64,000 bases of DNA from Xanthomonas cucurbitae (lineage in GTDB: Bacteria > Pseudomonadota > Gammaproteobacteria > Xanthomonadales > Xanthomonadaceae): the NCBI RefSeq assembly GCF_002939885.1, contig NZ_MDED01000004.1, positions 1 to 64,000 on the forward strand, written 5' to 3'. The translations under genes were made by a program, and so were the position numbers. Of the stretch, positions 54,518-63,512 are shown piece after piece; within the stretch, counting starts at the first letter, position 1; each line of letters starts with the position of its first letter. The notes beneath the pieces were generated by a model that was not told where the DNA came from, made no database searches, and worked only from the letters and a program-made list of their open reading frames with translations.

Positions 54518-55630
54518 TCACCACCCCATCTTCATGAACCACAACGCTGCAATCGCGTCGAGGATGATGACCAAGGAAATCGTCTGCACCACCGAGGAGG
54601 TGGTGCGTTCGCCCACCGATTGCGCGGTGCCGCTGACTTTCAGGCCTTCCAGGCAGCCGATCAGGCCGATCACCAGCGCGAACAGCGGCGCCTTGGACAG
54701 GCCGACCAGAAAATGCCGCAGTTGGATGGTGTCGTGCATGCGCGCCAGATACATCTGCGGCGGGATATCCAGGTCGAACGCGCCCACCGTGACGCCGCCA
54801 GCCAGGCCGGCGATCATCGCGATGAAGGTCAGCAGCGGCAAGGTGAAGATCAATGCGAGCAAGCGCGGGATCACCAGCAGGTCGATCGGGTCCAGGCCGA
54901 GCGTGCGGATGGCATCGACTTCTTCGCGCGACTTCATCGCACCGATCTGCGCGGTGAACGCGCTGGCGGTGCGCCCGGCCAGCACGATGGCGGTGAGCAG
55001 CACGGCGAATTCGCGCAGGAAAGCGATGGAGACGAGCTCCACCACGTAGATCTCGGCGCCGAAGTCGCGCAGGATGGTCGAGCCCAGGAACGCGATCACC
55101 GCGCCCACCAGGTACGACAGCAACACCACCAGCGGCACCGCATCCAGGCCCACCTGCTCCATGTGGTGCACGGTGGAGGTCAGGCGGAAGCGGCGCGGCT
55201 CGTGGATCAGCCGCATGATCTTGACCAGGTTCTCGCCGAGGAAACTGTTGAGTTCCAGGATGCCCTGGCCAACCCCATGGGTAGTGCGGCCCAGGCGATC
55301 GAGCGCGGCCACAAAGCCGTAGTCGCGCTTGGGCTTGGGGCGCTCGTCGTTGAGTTCCTCGATGGTGCACACCAGCGCCTGGTGCTCGTCGCGGAAATCG
55401 ATCGCGTCTTCCTTCAGCCCCATGCGCCCGGCAAAGCGCAGCAGCTGCAACACGCCGGCCGAGTCCAGTTGCCCGATATCGCGCGCGTCGATGCGGCGCA
55501 CGCCGTCGGGTACGGCCTGCAGCAACTCTGCCTGGGGCAGGGCGGTGGCCAGCACCCAGCTGCCGGCGAGGCGGACCTGGGTCTGATCCTGCGGGTCTTG
55601 TTCGAGGCGGGGAGGTTGCTGTTCGATCAT
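54518..55630 (-). CDS. mlaE: MlaE-like permease with N-terminal STAS domain
   Basis: A 370-residue protein. The N-terminal about 95 residues are STAS-like (VRLAGSWVLATALPQAELL and RRIDARDIGQLDSAGVLQLLRFAG); the rest is an MlaE/YrbE permease (GVDAVPLVVLLSYLVGAVIAFLGS-like region, FLREFAVLLTAIVLAGRTASAFTAQIGAMKSREEVDAIRTLGLDP). In E. coli the STAS part is the separate protein MlaB, so this is a fusion. It is the first gene of the operon. Confidence 0.9.
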   Translation of the reverse strand: MIEQQPPRLEQDPQDQTQVRLAGSWVLATALPQAELLQAVPDGVRRIDARDIGQLDSAGVLQLLRFAGRMGLKEDAIDFRDEHQALVCTIEELNDERPKPKRDYGFVAALDRLGRTTHGVGQGILELNSFLGENLVKIMRLIHEPRRFRLTSTVHHMEQVGLDAVPLVVLLSYLVGAVIAFLGSTILRDFGAEIYVVELVSIAFLREFAVLLTAIVLAGRTASAFTAQIGAMKSREEVDAIRTLGLDPIDLLVIPRLLALIFTLPLLTFIAMIAGLAGGVTVGAFDLDIPPQMYLARMHDTIQLRHFLVGLSKAPLFALVIGLIGCLEGLKVSGTAQSVGERTTSSVVQTISLVIILDAIAALWFMKMGW

Positions 55631-55786
55631 GGGTGGCCTGTCCGTGGCGCCAGCATACAGGCACGGTGTGAGCGAAAGATGGGGATGCGGCTGAAAACGG
55701 CCGGCGATGACGACGCCGATAGCAAGCGCTGCGGCATACACTGGCGTTCTCGCCTGATGGCGCCCTCGTGCTTCCACCCGCCACGC

Positions 55787-57046
55787 ATGTCCGCTGCCAT
55801 CGTCGTTCCACCGTCCGCCAGCGCCACCTATGCCCAGCGTGTGGCCTTCGTTTCGGAAATCGCCGGGCGCCTGCATTCCTACGGTACGACGGCGCAGCGG
55901 CTGGAGGCGGCGGTGATCGGTTTGTCGCAGAAGCTGGGCCTGGACTGCGAGCCCTGGTCCAATCCCACCGGCATCATCCTGAGCTTCAGCGACCCCACCA
56001 AGGCGATCGGGTCCAGCGACATCACCCGCGTGATCCGCCTGGCGCCGGGCGAAAACGACCTCTACAAGCTCAGCGTGGCCGACTATGTGGCCGACGGCGT
56101 GGCCCATGGACGCATGAGCATCGCGCAGGGGCATACCGCGTTGCGCCGACTGGACCGTGAGGTCGATCGCCGCGGCAAGGCGCTGCAGGTGCTGGCATTC
56201 GGTCTGGCGGCCGCCGGCGTGGCCGGGCTGTGGAAGCTGCCCTGGCTGGATATCGCCACCGCTGGCGGCATCGGGGTGTCGATCGGCCTGCTTACCCAAT
56301 ACACCGACCAGCGGCCAGCCACTAAGGAGGCGGGCGAAGCGCTGGCCGGCCTGTTGGCCGGGGTGGTGGCGGCGATGGTCGCCTCACTGCTTGGGCCGTT
56401 GAACCTCAATACGGTCATCATCGCCTCGCTGGTGGTGCTGCTGCCGGGAATGTCGCTGACCAATGCCTTCAACGAGCTGGCCAGCCAGCATTGGGTCTCC
56501 GGTACCGCGCGCCTGGCCGGGGCGGTGACCACGGTGCTCAAATTGACGGTGGGCGCGGTGATTGCGGTGACCTTGACCCAACTGGTTGGCCTGCATCCAC
56601 AGGTGGCCGCCTTGCGTCCGCAGGCCGGCTGGGTGGAATGGGCTTCGCTGCTGCTGGCAGCCTATGCATTCGCGGTGTTGTTCAAGGCCAACCGCCGCGA
56701 TTATCTGTGGGTGATGGCCGCCGCGATGTCCGGTTATGTCATTGCGCGTTACGCAGGACATGCCTGGGGCGGGCCGGCGGGAGTATTCGCCTCTGCCATG
56801 ACCTTGACCGCCGCCGGTAATCTGTTCGGAAGGGTGATCCAAAAACCCGGTGCGTTGATTCGCTTGCCCGGCATCATCATGTTGGTTCCCGGCAGTGTCA
56901 GCCTGCGGGGATTCTTGACCCTGGTGCAGCAACAGGATGTCGGCGTCGGACAAGCCGCGTTGCTGGCGGTCACCAATATCGTGATGGCCTTGATGGCCGG
57001 CCTGCTGTTCGGAAATCTGTTGATTCCAGCCCGCAAGAATTTATGA
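55787..57046 (+). CDS. Threonine/serine exporter family protein (ThrE-like)
   Basis: A 419-residue membrane protein. The N-terminal domain (residues 1 to about 145: YAQRVAFVSEIAGRLHSYGTTAQRLEAAV, SDITRVIRLAPGENDLYKLS) and about ten hydrophobic helices match the ThrE fold (GLLAGVVAAMVASLLGPLN; LLPGMSLTNAFNELASQHWVSGTARLAGA; GIIMLVPGSVSLRGFL). ThrE exports threonine and serine, but the substrate here is unproven. The ATG at 55787 is used; an upstream ATG at 55757 is also open. Confidence 0.85.
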   Translation: MSAAIVVPPSASATYAQRVAFVSEIAGRLHSYGTTAQRLEAAVIGLSQKLGLDCEPWSNPTGIILSFSDPTKAIGSSDITRVIRLAPGENDLYKLSVADYVADGVAHGRMSIAQGHTALRRLDREVDRRGKALQVLAFGLAAAGVAGLWKLPWLDIATAGGIGVSIGLLTQYTDQRPATKEAGEALAGLLAGVVAAMVASLLGPLNLNTVIIASLVVLLPGMSLTNAFNELASQHWVSGTARLAGAVTTVLKLTVGAVIAVTLTQLVGLHPQVAALRPQAGWVEWASLLLAAYAFAVLFKANRRDYLWVMAAAMSGYVIARYAGHAWGGPAGVFASAMTLTAAGNLFGRVIQKPGALIRLPGIIMLVPGSVSLRGFLTLVQQQDVGVGQAALLAVTNIVMALMAGLLFGNLLIPARKNL

Positions 57047-57065
57047 CGGGCGGAAAAGATCAGAT

Positions 57066-57092
57066 AAAAACGCCGGCACTGCCGGCGTTTTT
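57066..57092. terminator. Bidirectional terminator between ThrE-like and H-NS-like genes
   Basis: AAAAACGCCGGC and GCCGGCGTTTTT are perfectly complementary with a 3-nt loop. A-run and T-run on both sides make it bidirectional. Confidence 0.9.
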
Positions 57093-57103
57093 ATCGGGAT
57101 GGA

Positions 57104-57562
57104 TCAGGCGGCCTTGGACCTCTTGGCGGCGCGCTTGGTGGTCGCTTTACGTGGCGAGGCCTTCTTGGCCGACGCCTTTTTTGCACTGCCACCCTTCTTG
57201 TTGATCAGGAACTCTTCCACGCTCTTGCCGGCGGCGGTGAATTCGGCCAGCCAGCGCGGCTGCTTGCCACGGCCGGTCCACGTGTCCTTGCGATTGGCCG
57301 GGTTGCGGTACTTCGGCGCAACCTTGCCCAGCTTGCGACCAGCGCGCGGACCCGGCTTGCCGGCAGCGGCCGGGCGACCCGGGCCTGCAGCGGCACCGAA
57401 CACTTCTTCGATGGAATAACCGTGGGCCTTGGCAGCGCGGGTCAGCTCCGAGCGGACCTTGGTGATCGGGGTGCGTTGGGCGACCACGGAATGCTGTTTC
57501 TTTGCGTTTTTGATCAGTGCCGCCAATTGCTTGACCGACAGGCCGGTGAGATCGATCGACAT
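57104..57562 (-). CDS. H-NS family nucleoid-associated protein with histone-like tail
   Basis: A 152-residue DNA-binding protein. The N-terminus (about 1-50) is a helical oligomerisation region. The H-NS core motif TWTGRGKQPRW is at about residues 94-104 within YRNPANRKDTWTGRG. Residues about 122-152 are an AK-rich tail (SAKKASAKKASPRKATTKRAAKRSK) like histone H1. H-NS proteins silence AT-rich foreign DNA and could affect the AT-richer O-antigen locus. The ATG at 57562 is used; 57598 is further upstream. Confidence 0.9.
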   Translation of the reverse strand: MSIDLTGLSVKQLAALIKNAKKQHSVVAQRTPITKVRSELTRAAKAHGYSIEEVFGAAAGPGRPAAAGKPGPRAGRKLGKVAPKYRNPANRKDTWTGRGKQPRWLAEFTAAGKSVEEFLINKKGGSAKKASAKKASPRKATTKRAAKRSKAA

Positions 57563-57706
57563 CACGACTCCAGAAGATGAGAGAGAAAAGAATGCCAATC
57601 CCTGGCAGGGGCGGCCATCATAATGTCAGAAAACCAGTATGACAAATGCGCCGAAATAATTCGGCGCCTTGCGTTCATCCAATTGGAGCGGGATACAGGG
57701 GTTGGA

Positions 57707-59401
57707 TCAGTGCCCCAGGCGCGTGAATAATCCGGCCTTATCCAGATTTTCCGCCGCATCGGCGGTGCGGGCACGATATTCAAATGTGCCGGCGGCCAAT
57801 CCGCGCTCGGAGACAACGACCCGGTGCGGAATACCCAGCAGTTCCATGTCGGCGAACATGGCGCCGGGGCGCAGGCCGCGATCGTCCAGAGCGGCGTCGA
57901 TGCCGGCAGCGGTCAATGCTTCGAGCAATGCCTGGGCGGCAGCGACGACCTGTGCGTCGTGCTTGGGGTTGATGACGCACACCACCACCTGCCAGGGGGC
58001 CATCGGCGCCGGCCAGATGATGCCGGCGTCGTCGTGGTTCTGTTCGATGGCTGCGGCCACGATGCGCGAGATGCCAATGCCGTAGCAGCCCATCTTCATC
58101 ACCGCGACCTTGCCGCCCTCGTCGATGACGGTGGCCTGCAAGGCCTGGGCATACTGGCTGCCGAGCTGGAACACATGGCCTACTTCGATGCCGCGGGCCA
58201 GGCGCAATTCACCGCCATCGGCCGCGCGCTCGCCATCGACCACGTTGCGCACATCGGCCACGGTCTCCGGTTCCGGCAGGTCACGGCCCCAGTTGACGCC
58301 GGCCAGGTGGGCGCCGGCCACATTGGCACCGACCACGAAGTCGGCCATGGCCGCGACATCACGGTCGGCCACCACGCGGATCGGGCGGGCGGTAGTGACC
58401 GGGCCCAGGAAGCCCGGCTCGCAACCGAGGTGGTCGCGGATTTCGGTGTCATTGGCCAAGCGGTAGTCGGCCAGGCCGGCCACCTTGCCCAGCTTGATCT
58501 CGTTGACGGCATGGTCGCCGCGCACCAGCACCAGCACGAAGCCGGCCTGCGTCATCACCGCCACCGACTTGACCGTACGCTGCAGGGCGATCCCCAGCAG
58601 CTGGGCAACGTCCTCGCAGGTCTTCTGGGTGGGCGTTGCGACCTGGTGCATGGCCTCGCCCGCATCCGGGCGCGGGCCGGGCAGGGCGGCGCTGGCGGTT
58701 TCCACATTGGCCGCGTAATCGGAAGCCGTGGAGAACGCCAGCGAATCTTCGCCGGAGGCAGCGATGACGTGGAATTCCTGCGAGGCATCGCCGCCGATGG
58801 CGCCGGAATCGGCCTGCACCGCGCGGAACTCCAGCCCCAGGCGGGTGAAAATGCGGGTATAGGCCGCGCGCATGTTGTCGTATTCGCGCGCCATGTCCTC
58901 GTCGGTGAGATGGAAGGAGTAGGCGTCCTTCATCAGGAACTCGCGCGCGCGCATCACCCCGAAGCGCGGGCGGATCTCGTCACGGAACTTGGTCTGGATC
59001 TGGTAGAAGTTCAGCGGCAGCTGCTTGTAGCTGTTGATTTCCTGGCGCGCGAACTCGGCGGCGGCCTCTTCGGCGGTGGGGCTGTAGCAGAACTCCTGCT
59101 CCTTGCGGTCGGTGATCTTGAGTAGCTGCCCGCCGAACTTCTCCCAACGCCCGGTGGCATCCCACAGCTCGCGCGGCTGGATGGTGGGGAACAGCACTTC
59201 CACCGCCCCGGCGCGGTTCATTTCCTCGCGCACGATCGCCTCGACCTTGCGCAGCACGCGCAGGCCCAGCGGCGACCAGGTGTACAGCCCGGAGGCCAGC
59301 TTGCGGATCATGCCCGCGCGCAGCATCAGCCGGTGGCTGACCAGCTCGGCGTCGGCCGGGGTTTCCTTGGTGGTGTGCAGGTGGAACTGGGAAAGACGCA
59401 T
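57707..59401 (-). CDS. proS: Prolyl-tRNA synthetase
   Basis: A class II synthetase of 564 residues, the bacterial form with an editing insertion. It has [50 protein letters not shown] (motif 1 region), [28 protein letters not shown] (motif 2) and [16 protein letters not shown] (motif 3); a YbaK-like domain lies at about 225-380. The ATG at 59401 ([13 protein letters not shown]) is the family start. A DUF4124 gene is directly upstream. Confidence 0.97.
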   Translation of the reverse strand: MRLSQFHLHTTKETPADAELVSHRLMLRAGMIRKLASGLYTWSPLGLRVLRKVEAIVREEMNRAGAVEVLFPTIQPRELWDATGRWEKFGGQLLKITDRKEQEFCYSPTAEEAAAEFARQEINSYKQLPLNFYQIQTKFRDEIRPRFGVMRAREFLMKDAYSFHLTDEDMAREYDNMRAAYTRIFTRLGLEFRAVQADSGAIGGDASQEFHVIAASGEDSLAFSTASDYAANVETASAALPGPRPDAGEAMHQVATPTQKTCEDVAQLLGIALQRTVKSVAVMTQAGFVLVLVRGDHAVNEIKLGKVAGLADYRLANDTEIRDHLGCEPGFLGPVTTARPIRVVADRDVAAMADFVVGANVAGAHLAGVNWGRDLPEPETVADVRNVVDGERAADGGELRLARGIEVGHVFQLGSQYAQALQATVIDEGGKVAVMKMGCYGIGISRIVAAAIEQNHDDAGIIWPAPMAPWQVVVCVINPKHDAQVVAAAQALLEALTAAGIDAALDDRGLRPGAMFADMELLGIPHRVVVSERGLAAGTFEYRARTADAAENLDKAGLFTRLGH

Positions 59402-59513
59402 CGGGCTTCGCTTGGGCGGAAAACCCGTAGTTTGCCAGTGTGCGCCCTGCCGGTCATTGTCGGGCGCCGCCGGCCCGGTGTCGCTGGCCGCCATGGGGCG
59501 GCCATGGGTTGGC

Positions 59514-59915
59514 TCAGGCCGCGGGAGCACCGGCGGCGGCCGGCTTGCAATAGGCCTTGGTGGCGGCCTCGGCCAGGTTGCGCTGGGCGGCGCGGGCTTC
59601 CGGATCCAGCGTGGTGCCGGGCTTGCCGTCGGTGCCTGTACCCATGGTCACCTCGCCCTTGCCGCTGAGCACCTCCAGGTTGCGGCGTGCGGCTAGGCAA
59701 TCGGCCGACTCGGGCGTGGCGGTCTCCGACGCGGCAATGGCCGCCGTGCCGCTGCGCGCGTCGATCCGGCGCGCTTCGTAGCGCTGGCCGGTTGGCGGCG
59801 GTGTTTCGGTGTAGTGGGTCACGCCCTTGGCGTCCTTCCACTTGTATAAATCGGTGGCGCCGGCGGCGGCGCTGGCCAGCATCAACAGGGCGCAGAGCCC
59901 GGACGACAGGTGCAT
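59514..59915 (-). CDS. DUF4124 domain protein
   Basis: A 133-residue secreted or periplasmic protein with a signal peptide ([16 protein letters not shown]) and a short DUF4124 domain ([18 protein letters not shown]). A proline/alanine-rich tail follows. The family is common in Xanthomonadaceae and its function is unknown. The ATG at 59915 is used. It lies 112 bases upstream of proS on the same strand. Confidence 0.75.
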   Translation of the reverse strand: MHLSSGLCALLMLASAAAGATDLYKWKDAKGVTHYTETPPPTGQRYEARRIDARSGTAAIAASETATPESADCLAARRNLEVLSGKGEVTMGTGTDGKPGTTLDPEARAAQRNLAEAATKAYCKPAAAGAPAA

Positions 59916-60034
59916 GTGGCTTCCCCTGGGTGATTCCCGCCACGATTGCAGCATCCGCAGCCCGTGCTGGCAAGCGATCCTGGTCCGGCGCGGCGCGCTA
60001 CCCCCGGATGGACCTCAGGCCCTACACTTGGCGC

Positions 60035-60808
60035 ATGGATGAAATGAGACCGCCTCCGCGCTCGCGCACGATCTACCTGCTGCCGAACCTGTTCACCACC
60101 GCCGGGCTGTTTTCCGGGTTCTACGCCATCATCGCCGCCGCCAATGGGCAGTTCGTCCATGCCGCCATGGCGGTGTTCGTGGCTGCGGTGATGGACGGGC
60201 TGGACGGGCGGGTGGCGCGGTTGACCAACACCAGCAGCGAGTTCGGCGTGCAGTACGACTCGCTGGCCGACCTGGTCAGCTTCGGCATGGCGCCGGCGCT
60301 GGTGATGTACCACTGGTCGCTGTCGGCACTGAAATACGACAGCAGTGTGATGGGCCGGGTCGGCTGGTCGGCCGCCTTTCTGTATGCGGCCTGCGCGGCG
60401 CTGCGGCTGGCGCGGTTCAATACGCAGGTCGGCGTGGTCGACAAGCGCTGGTTCATCGGCCTGGCCAGCCCTGCGGCGGCCGGGCTGATGATGTCCTTCG
60501 TGTGGGCATTCGCCGACGATAGCTTGGCCCTGGACGGTGAACAGCTGCGCTATGTGGCGCTGGCCGTCACCGTGGTGGCGGCGTTGCTGATGGTCAGCCG
60601 GATCCGCTTCTGGAGTTTCAAGGGCAGTGCGCAGGGTGCGCGGGCCGACCGGGTGCCGTTCCTGGCCCTGGCGATCGCCACGGTGGTGATCGCCTTGCTG
60701 GTCATCGACCTGGCGCGGTCGCTGCTGGTGATCGGCGTGCTGTATGCATTGTCTGGCCCGGCGATGTGGCTATGGCGGCGCTGGCGCCGCGCGCCCGAGC
60801 TTCCGTGA
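60035..60808 (+). CDS. pssA: CDP-diacylglycerol-serine O-phosphatidyltransferase
   Basis: A polytopic inner-membrane enzyme of 257 residues. The CDP-alcohol phosphatidyltransferase motif DGLDGRVARLTNTSSEFGVQ, with D-x3-D in YDSLADLVSFGMAP, contains the metal ligands. It makes phosphatidylserine, the precursor of phosphatidylethanolamine. The N-terminal RTIYLLPNLFTTAGLFSGFYAII is typical. The ATG at 60035 is used (60044 is also possible). Confidence 0.93.
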   Translation: MDEMRPPPRSRTIYLLPNLFTTAGLFSGFYAIIAAANGQFVHAAMAVFVAAVMDGLDGRVARLTNTSSEFGVQYDSLADLVSFGMAPALVMYHWSLSALKYDSSVMGRVGWSAAFLYAACAALRLARFNTQVGVVDKRWFIGLASPAAAGLMMSFVWAFADDSLALDGEQLRYVALAVTVVAALLMVSRIRFWSFKGSAQGARADRVPFLALAIATVVIALLVIDLARSLLVIGVLYALSGPAMWLWRRWRRAPELP

Positions 60809-60818
60809 GTCGCGGTCG

Positions 60819-61286
60819 ATGAGCGCGTTGGCGAACGAGCCGGTGTGGTCGGATCTGCAGGTGTCGTGCCTGCAGGCGATGGGGCACACCGTGTACCTGG
60901 ACCGTGCAACGGCCGAGGCCTTGCCCGCGCCGGTCGACGTGGCCGACAGTGCGCCGGTGTCGGCGACGGTGCGCCAGCAGCGTGTCCCGCCGGTGGAGGC
61001 GGCGGCTGCGCCCTTGCCGCGTCGCTCCGCGCCCACTGCGCCGGCTGAGCCGACGCGTGCGCCCAACACCGCGCCTGCGGCCGCACCGCAACGACGCAGC
61101 CGCGTCGGGCTGCCGGACCGGTTGCAAATGGCCTTGCTGCGTGCATCCGGCTGCAATCCCGGTGATGCCAGTACCCAGGCCCTGATGGCGTCCTGGCCGC
61201 TGGCCGAATTGCGAGGCAACCCCGCTGCCAAGCGCGCGTTGTGGCCGCAGCTGCGTGCGCTGCGGCGGCGGCAGGGTCCGGCGTGA
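60819..61286 (+). CDS. Probable DNA polymerase III psi subunit (HolD-like)
   Basis: A 155-residue protein with no strong annotation by itself. The N-terminus WSDLQVSCLQAMGHTVYLDR resembles the start of HolD. A proline/alanine-rich linker (about 50-95) follows, and near residue 131 the motif LRGNPAAKRALWPQLR matches the LRxNPxA+xALWxQ pattern I recall from E. coli HolD. The gene overlaps rimI by four bases (GTGA), and holD-rimI is the E. coli order. Inference from short motifs plus context. Confidence 0.5.
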   Translation: MSALANEPVWSDLQVSCLQAMGHTVYLDRATAEALPAPVDVADSAPVSATVRQQRVPPVEAAAAPLPRRSAPTAPAEPTRAPNTAPAAAPQRRSRVGLPDRLQMALLRASGCNPGDASTQALMASWPLAELRGNPAAKRALWPQLRALRRRQGPA

Positions 61287-61765
61287 ACGCAAAGAATGCG
61301 CCGTTGCCCACCGCGTTGCGCGCCATGCGCGAGAGTGATCTGGATGTGGTGATGGAGATCGAACTGCGCGCCTATCCGTTTCCATGGACGCGCAGCATTT
61401 TCCGCGATTGCCTGCAGGCCGGGTATCCGGGCTGGGTGATGGAACAAGCCGGTCAGGTGATCGGCTACGGCGTCATCAGCATCGCCGCCGACGAGGCGCA
61501 TGTGCTCAACGTCTGCATCGCACCGGAGGCGCAATCGCAAGGGCATGGCCGCGTGCTGTTGCGCGCGCTGGTCAAGGGCGCCTGCGATCGTGGCGCGCGG
61601 CGCGCGTTCCTGGAAGTGCGCCCCTCCAATCCGTCGGCCATTGCGCTCTATCACTCCGAAGGCTTCAACGAAATCGGGCGACGTCCGCGTTACTACCCCT
61701 CCCACACCGGCCGCGAAGATGCGCTGGTGATGGCGATCGAGTTGTTCTTCGAAGGCTTTTCCTGA
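61283..61765 (+). CDS. rimI: Ribosomal-protein-S18 alanine N-acetyltransferase
   Basis: A GNAT acetyltransferase of 160 residues with the pattern LRAMRESDLDVVMEIELRAYPFPWTRSIFRDCL and the acetyl-CoA motif VCIAPEAQSQGHGRVLLRALV. EVRPSNPSAIALYHSEGFNEIGRRPRYY is typical for RimI. It N-acetylates ribosomal protein S18. The start is a GTG at 61283 overlapping the upstream stop. Confidence 0.92.
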   Translation: MNAKNAPLPTALRAMRESDLDVVMEIELRAYPFPWTRSIFRDCLQAGYPGWVMEQAGQVIGYGVISIAADEAHVLNVCIAPEAQSQGHGRVLLRALVKGACDRGARRAFLEVRPSNPSAIALYHSEGFNEIGRRPRYYPSHTGREDALVMAIELFFEGFS

Positions 61766-62211
61766 GCCTTGCGGCGGCCGCGCCGCCGCCTGAGGTTTTC
61801 GATTGGTTGCCACGCGCTGACGTCGGCGGCGTCCATCGTCCGCCACGGCATTTGCACCAAGACACCGACGCTGCCCGCGTAGCGCACTGCTGAGGCTATC
61901 GACCAACACCGCTACGCCCAGCGCGGGCGGCGGTGGCATTGCGCCTGTGCTGCGCATGCTGCATCGCAGTGTCCATGGCCTTGTCTCTACCTGTCCCGAT
62001 TGCAGCGATTTGTCTCTTCCTGCGTGTCTCGCAACCGTTTGCGTGACTGGGCATGCACATCCATGCATTGCCTAGATACAAGCGATTGCGGCGCTCCTAG
62101 TATTCGTCCAGCTGAACTGAACATTACATAGATGAAAAATACAGTCCGCTTTCAATAGACGAGGGATGCGCCGCTGCTCGGCGCATCGAATCCAACCAGG
62201 GAGAGATCAAG
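61766..62211. other. Intergenic region upstream of pectate lyase
   Basis: A 446-base gap. The last 100 bases are AT-richer and end in a GGGAGAG ribosome-binding site ahead of pel. I looked for a HrpX plant-inducible box (TTCGB-N15-TTCGB) and a cAMP-receptor-like palindrome and found no clear match. A 64-codon minus frame near 61700-61887 does not resemble a protein. Confidence 0.4.
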
Positions 62212-63345
62212 ATGAAGCCGAAATTCTCGACGGCGGCCGCCGCGTCGCTGTGTGTCTGTGCGTTGCTGCTGACCGGCGCTGCCAGCGCCGATCCGGCACT
62301 GGAAGTGGCGACCACCGGCTGGGCCACGCAGAACGGTGGGACCAAGGGCGGCTCGAAAGCGGCGGCCGCCAACATCTACACGGTCAAGAACGCGGCAGAA
62401 CTGAAAAGCGCGTTGAAGGCCAGCGTGGGCAGCAATGGGCGCATCATCAAGGTCAGCGGCATCATCGATATCAGCGAGGGCAAGCCGTACAGCACCACCT
62501 CCGACATGAAGTCGCGTGCGAGGCTGGAGGTTCCGACCAAGACCACCTTGATCGGCATCACCAGCAATGCGGAAATCCGCGAAGGCTATTTTTACGTCAA
62601 GGCCAACGACGTCATCATCCGCAATCTCACCATCGAAAATCCGTGGGACCCGCAGCCGGTTTGGGATGCGGACGACGGCAGTGCCGGTAATTGGAACGCC
62701 GAATACGACGGCCTGACCGTCGAAGGCGCCACCAACGTGCGGGTGGACCACGTCACCTTTACCGATGGCCGCCGTACCGACGACCAGAATGGCACCGCCA
62801 ATGGTCGTCCGAAGCAGCACCATGACGGCGCAATGGACGTCAAGAAGGGCGCCAACTTCGTCACCGTTTCCTACTCGGCGTTCAAGTCGCATGAGAAGAA
62901 TTCCCTGATCGGCTCCAGCGACAGCGCCTCCAGCACCGACAGCGGCAAGCTCAAGGTGACCATCCACAACACCTTGTTCGAGAACATCTCTGCGCGCGCG
63001 CCGCGCGTTCGCTTCGGCCAGGTGCATCTGTACAACAACTATCACGTCGGTAGCACCAGCCATAAGGTCTATCCGTTCTCGCACGCGCATGGCGTGGGCA
63101 AGGAATCGAAGATCTTCTCCGAGAACAATGCCTTCGATATCAGCGGCGTGAGCAGCTGCGACAAGATTGCCGCCGACTACAAGGGCAGCGTGTATCGCGA
63201 CCAGGGCTCGTTGCTCAACGGCAAGTCGCTGAGCTGCTCGTGGAACAGCAGCATCGGTTGGAAGCCGCCATATACCTACAATCTGCTGTCGGCCAACCAG
63301 GTTGCCGCAGACGTCAAGGCCAAGGCCGGCGCCGGCAAGCTGTAA
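62212..63345 (+). CDS. Secreted pectate lyase, PL1 family
   Basis: A 377-residue extracellular enzyme with a signal peptide (residues 1 to about 26, cleavage after ASA) that degrades plant pectin by beta-elimination. The parallel beta-helix calcium and catalytic regions are seen in [52 protein letters not shown], and the catalytic RAPRVRFG (Arg about residue 265). It is a monocistronic gene and probably exported by a type II secretion system. Confidence 0.95.
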   Translation: MKPKFSTAAAASLCVCALLLTGAASADPALEVATTGWATQNGGTKGGSKAAAANIYTVKNAAELKSALKASVGSNGRIIKVSGIIDISEGKPYSTTSDMKSRARLEVPTKTTLIGITSNAEIREGYFYVKANDVIIRNLTIENPWDPQPVWDADDGSAGNWNAEYDGLTVEGATNVRVDHVTFTDGRRTDDQNGTANGRPKQHHDGAMDVKKGANFVTVSYSAFKSHEKNSLIGSSDSASSTDSGKLKVTIHNTLFENISARAPRVRFGQVHLYNNYHVGSTSHKVYPFSHAHGVGKESKIFSENNAFDISGVSSCDKIAADYKGSVYRDQGSLLNGKSLSCSWNSSIGWKPPYTYNLLSANQVAADVKAKAGAGKL

Positions 63346-63393
63346 TCGTATCTCCACCTGATGCTGCGATGGCTGTGGCGTGACAAGGCATCA

Positions 63394-63423
63394 CACAACG
63401 CCCGCAGCGATGCGGGCGTTGTG
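63394..63423. terminator. Hairpin between convergent pel and valS
   Basis: A 12-bp perfect stem CACAACGCCCGC/GCGGGCGTTGTG with a 6-nt loop; followed on the + side by CGTTTGC. It probably ends both transcripts. Confidence 0.65.
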
Positions 63424-63512
63424 CGTTTGCGCATGTAAGGTGGAGCCCGCAGAAGCCGCGTCGTCGGCTGCGATGCGGCATGACTGCCGCACAACGCCTT
63501 GACCGGTGGCCT

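Noticed and set aside
62000-62211. HrpX plant-inducible box upstream of the pectate lyase
   Set aside because: A single TTCGT occurs near 62103, but no partner at the right distance.
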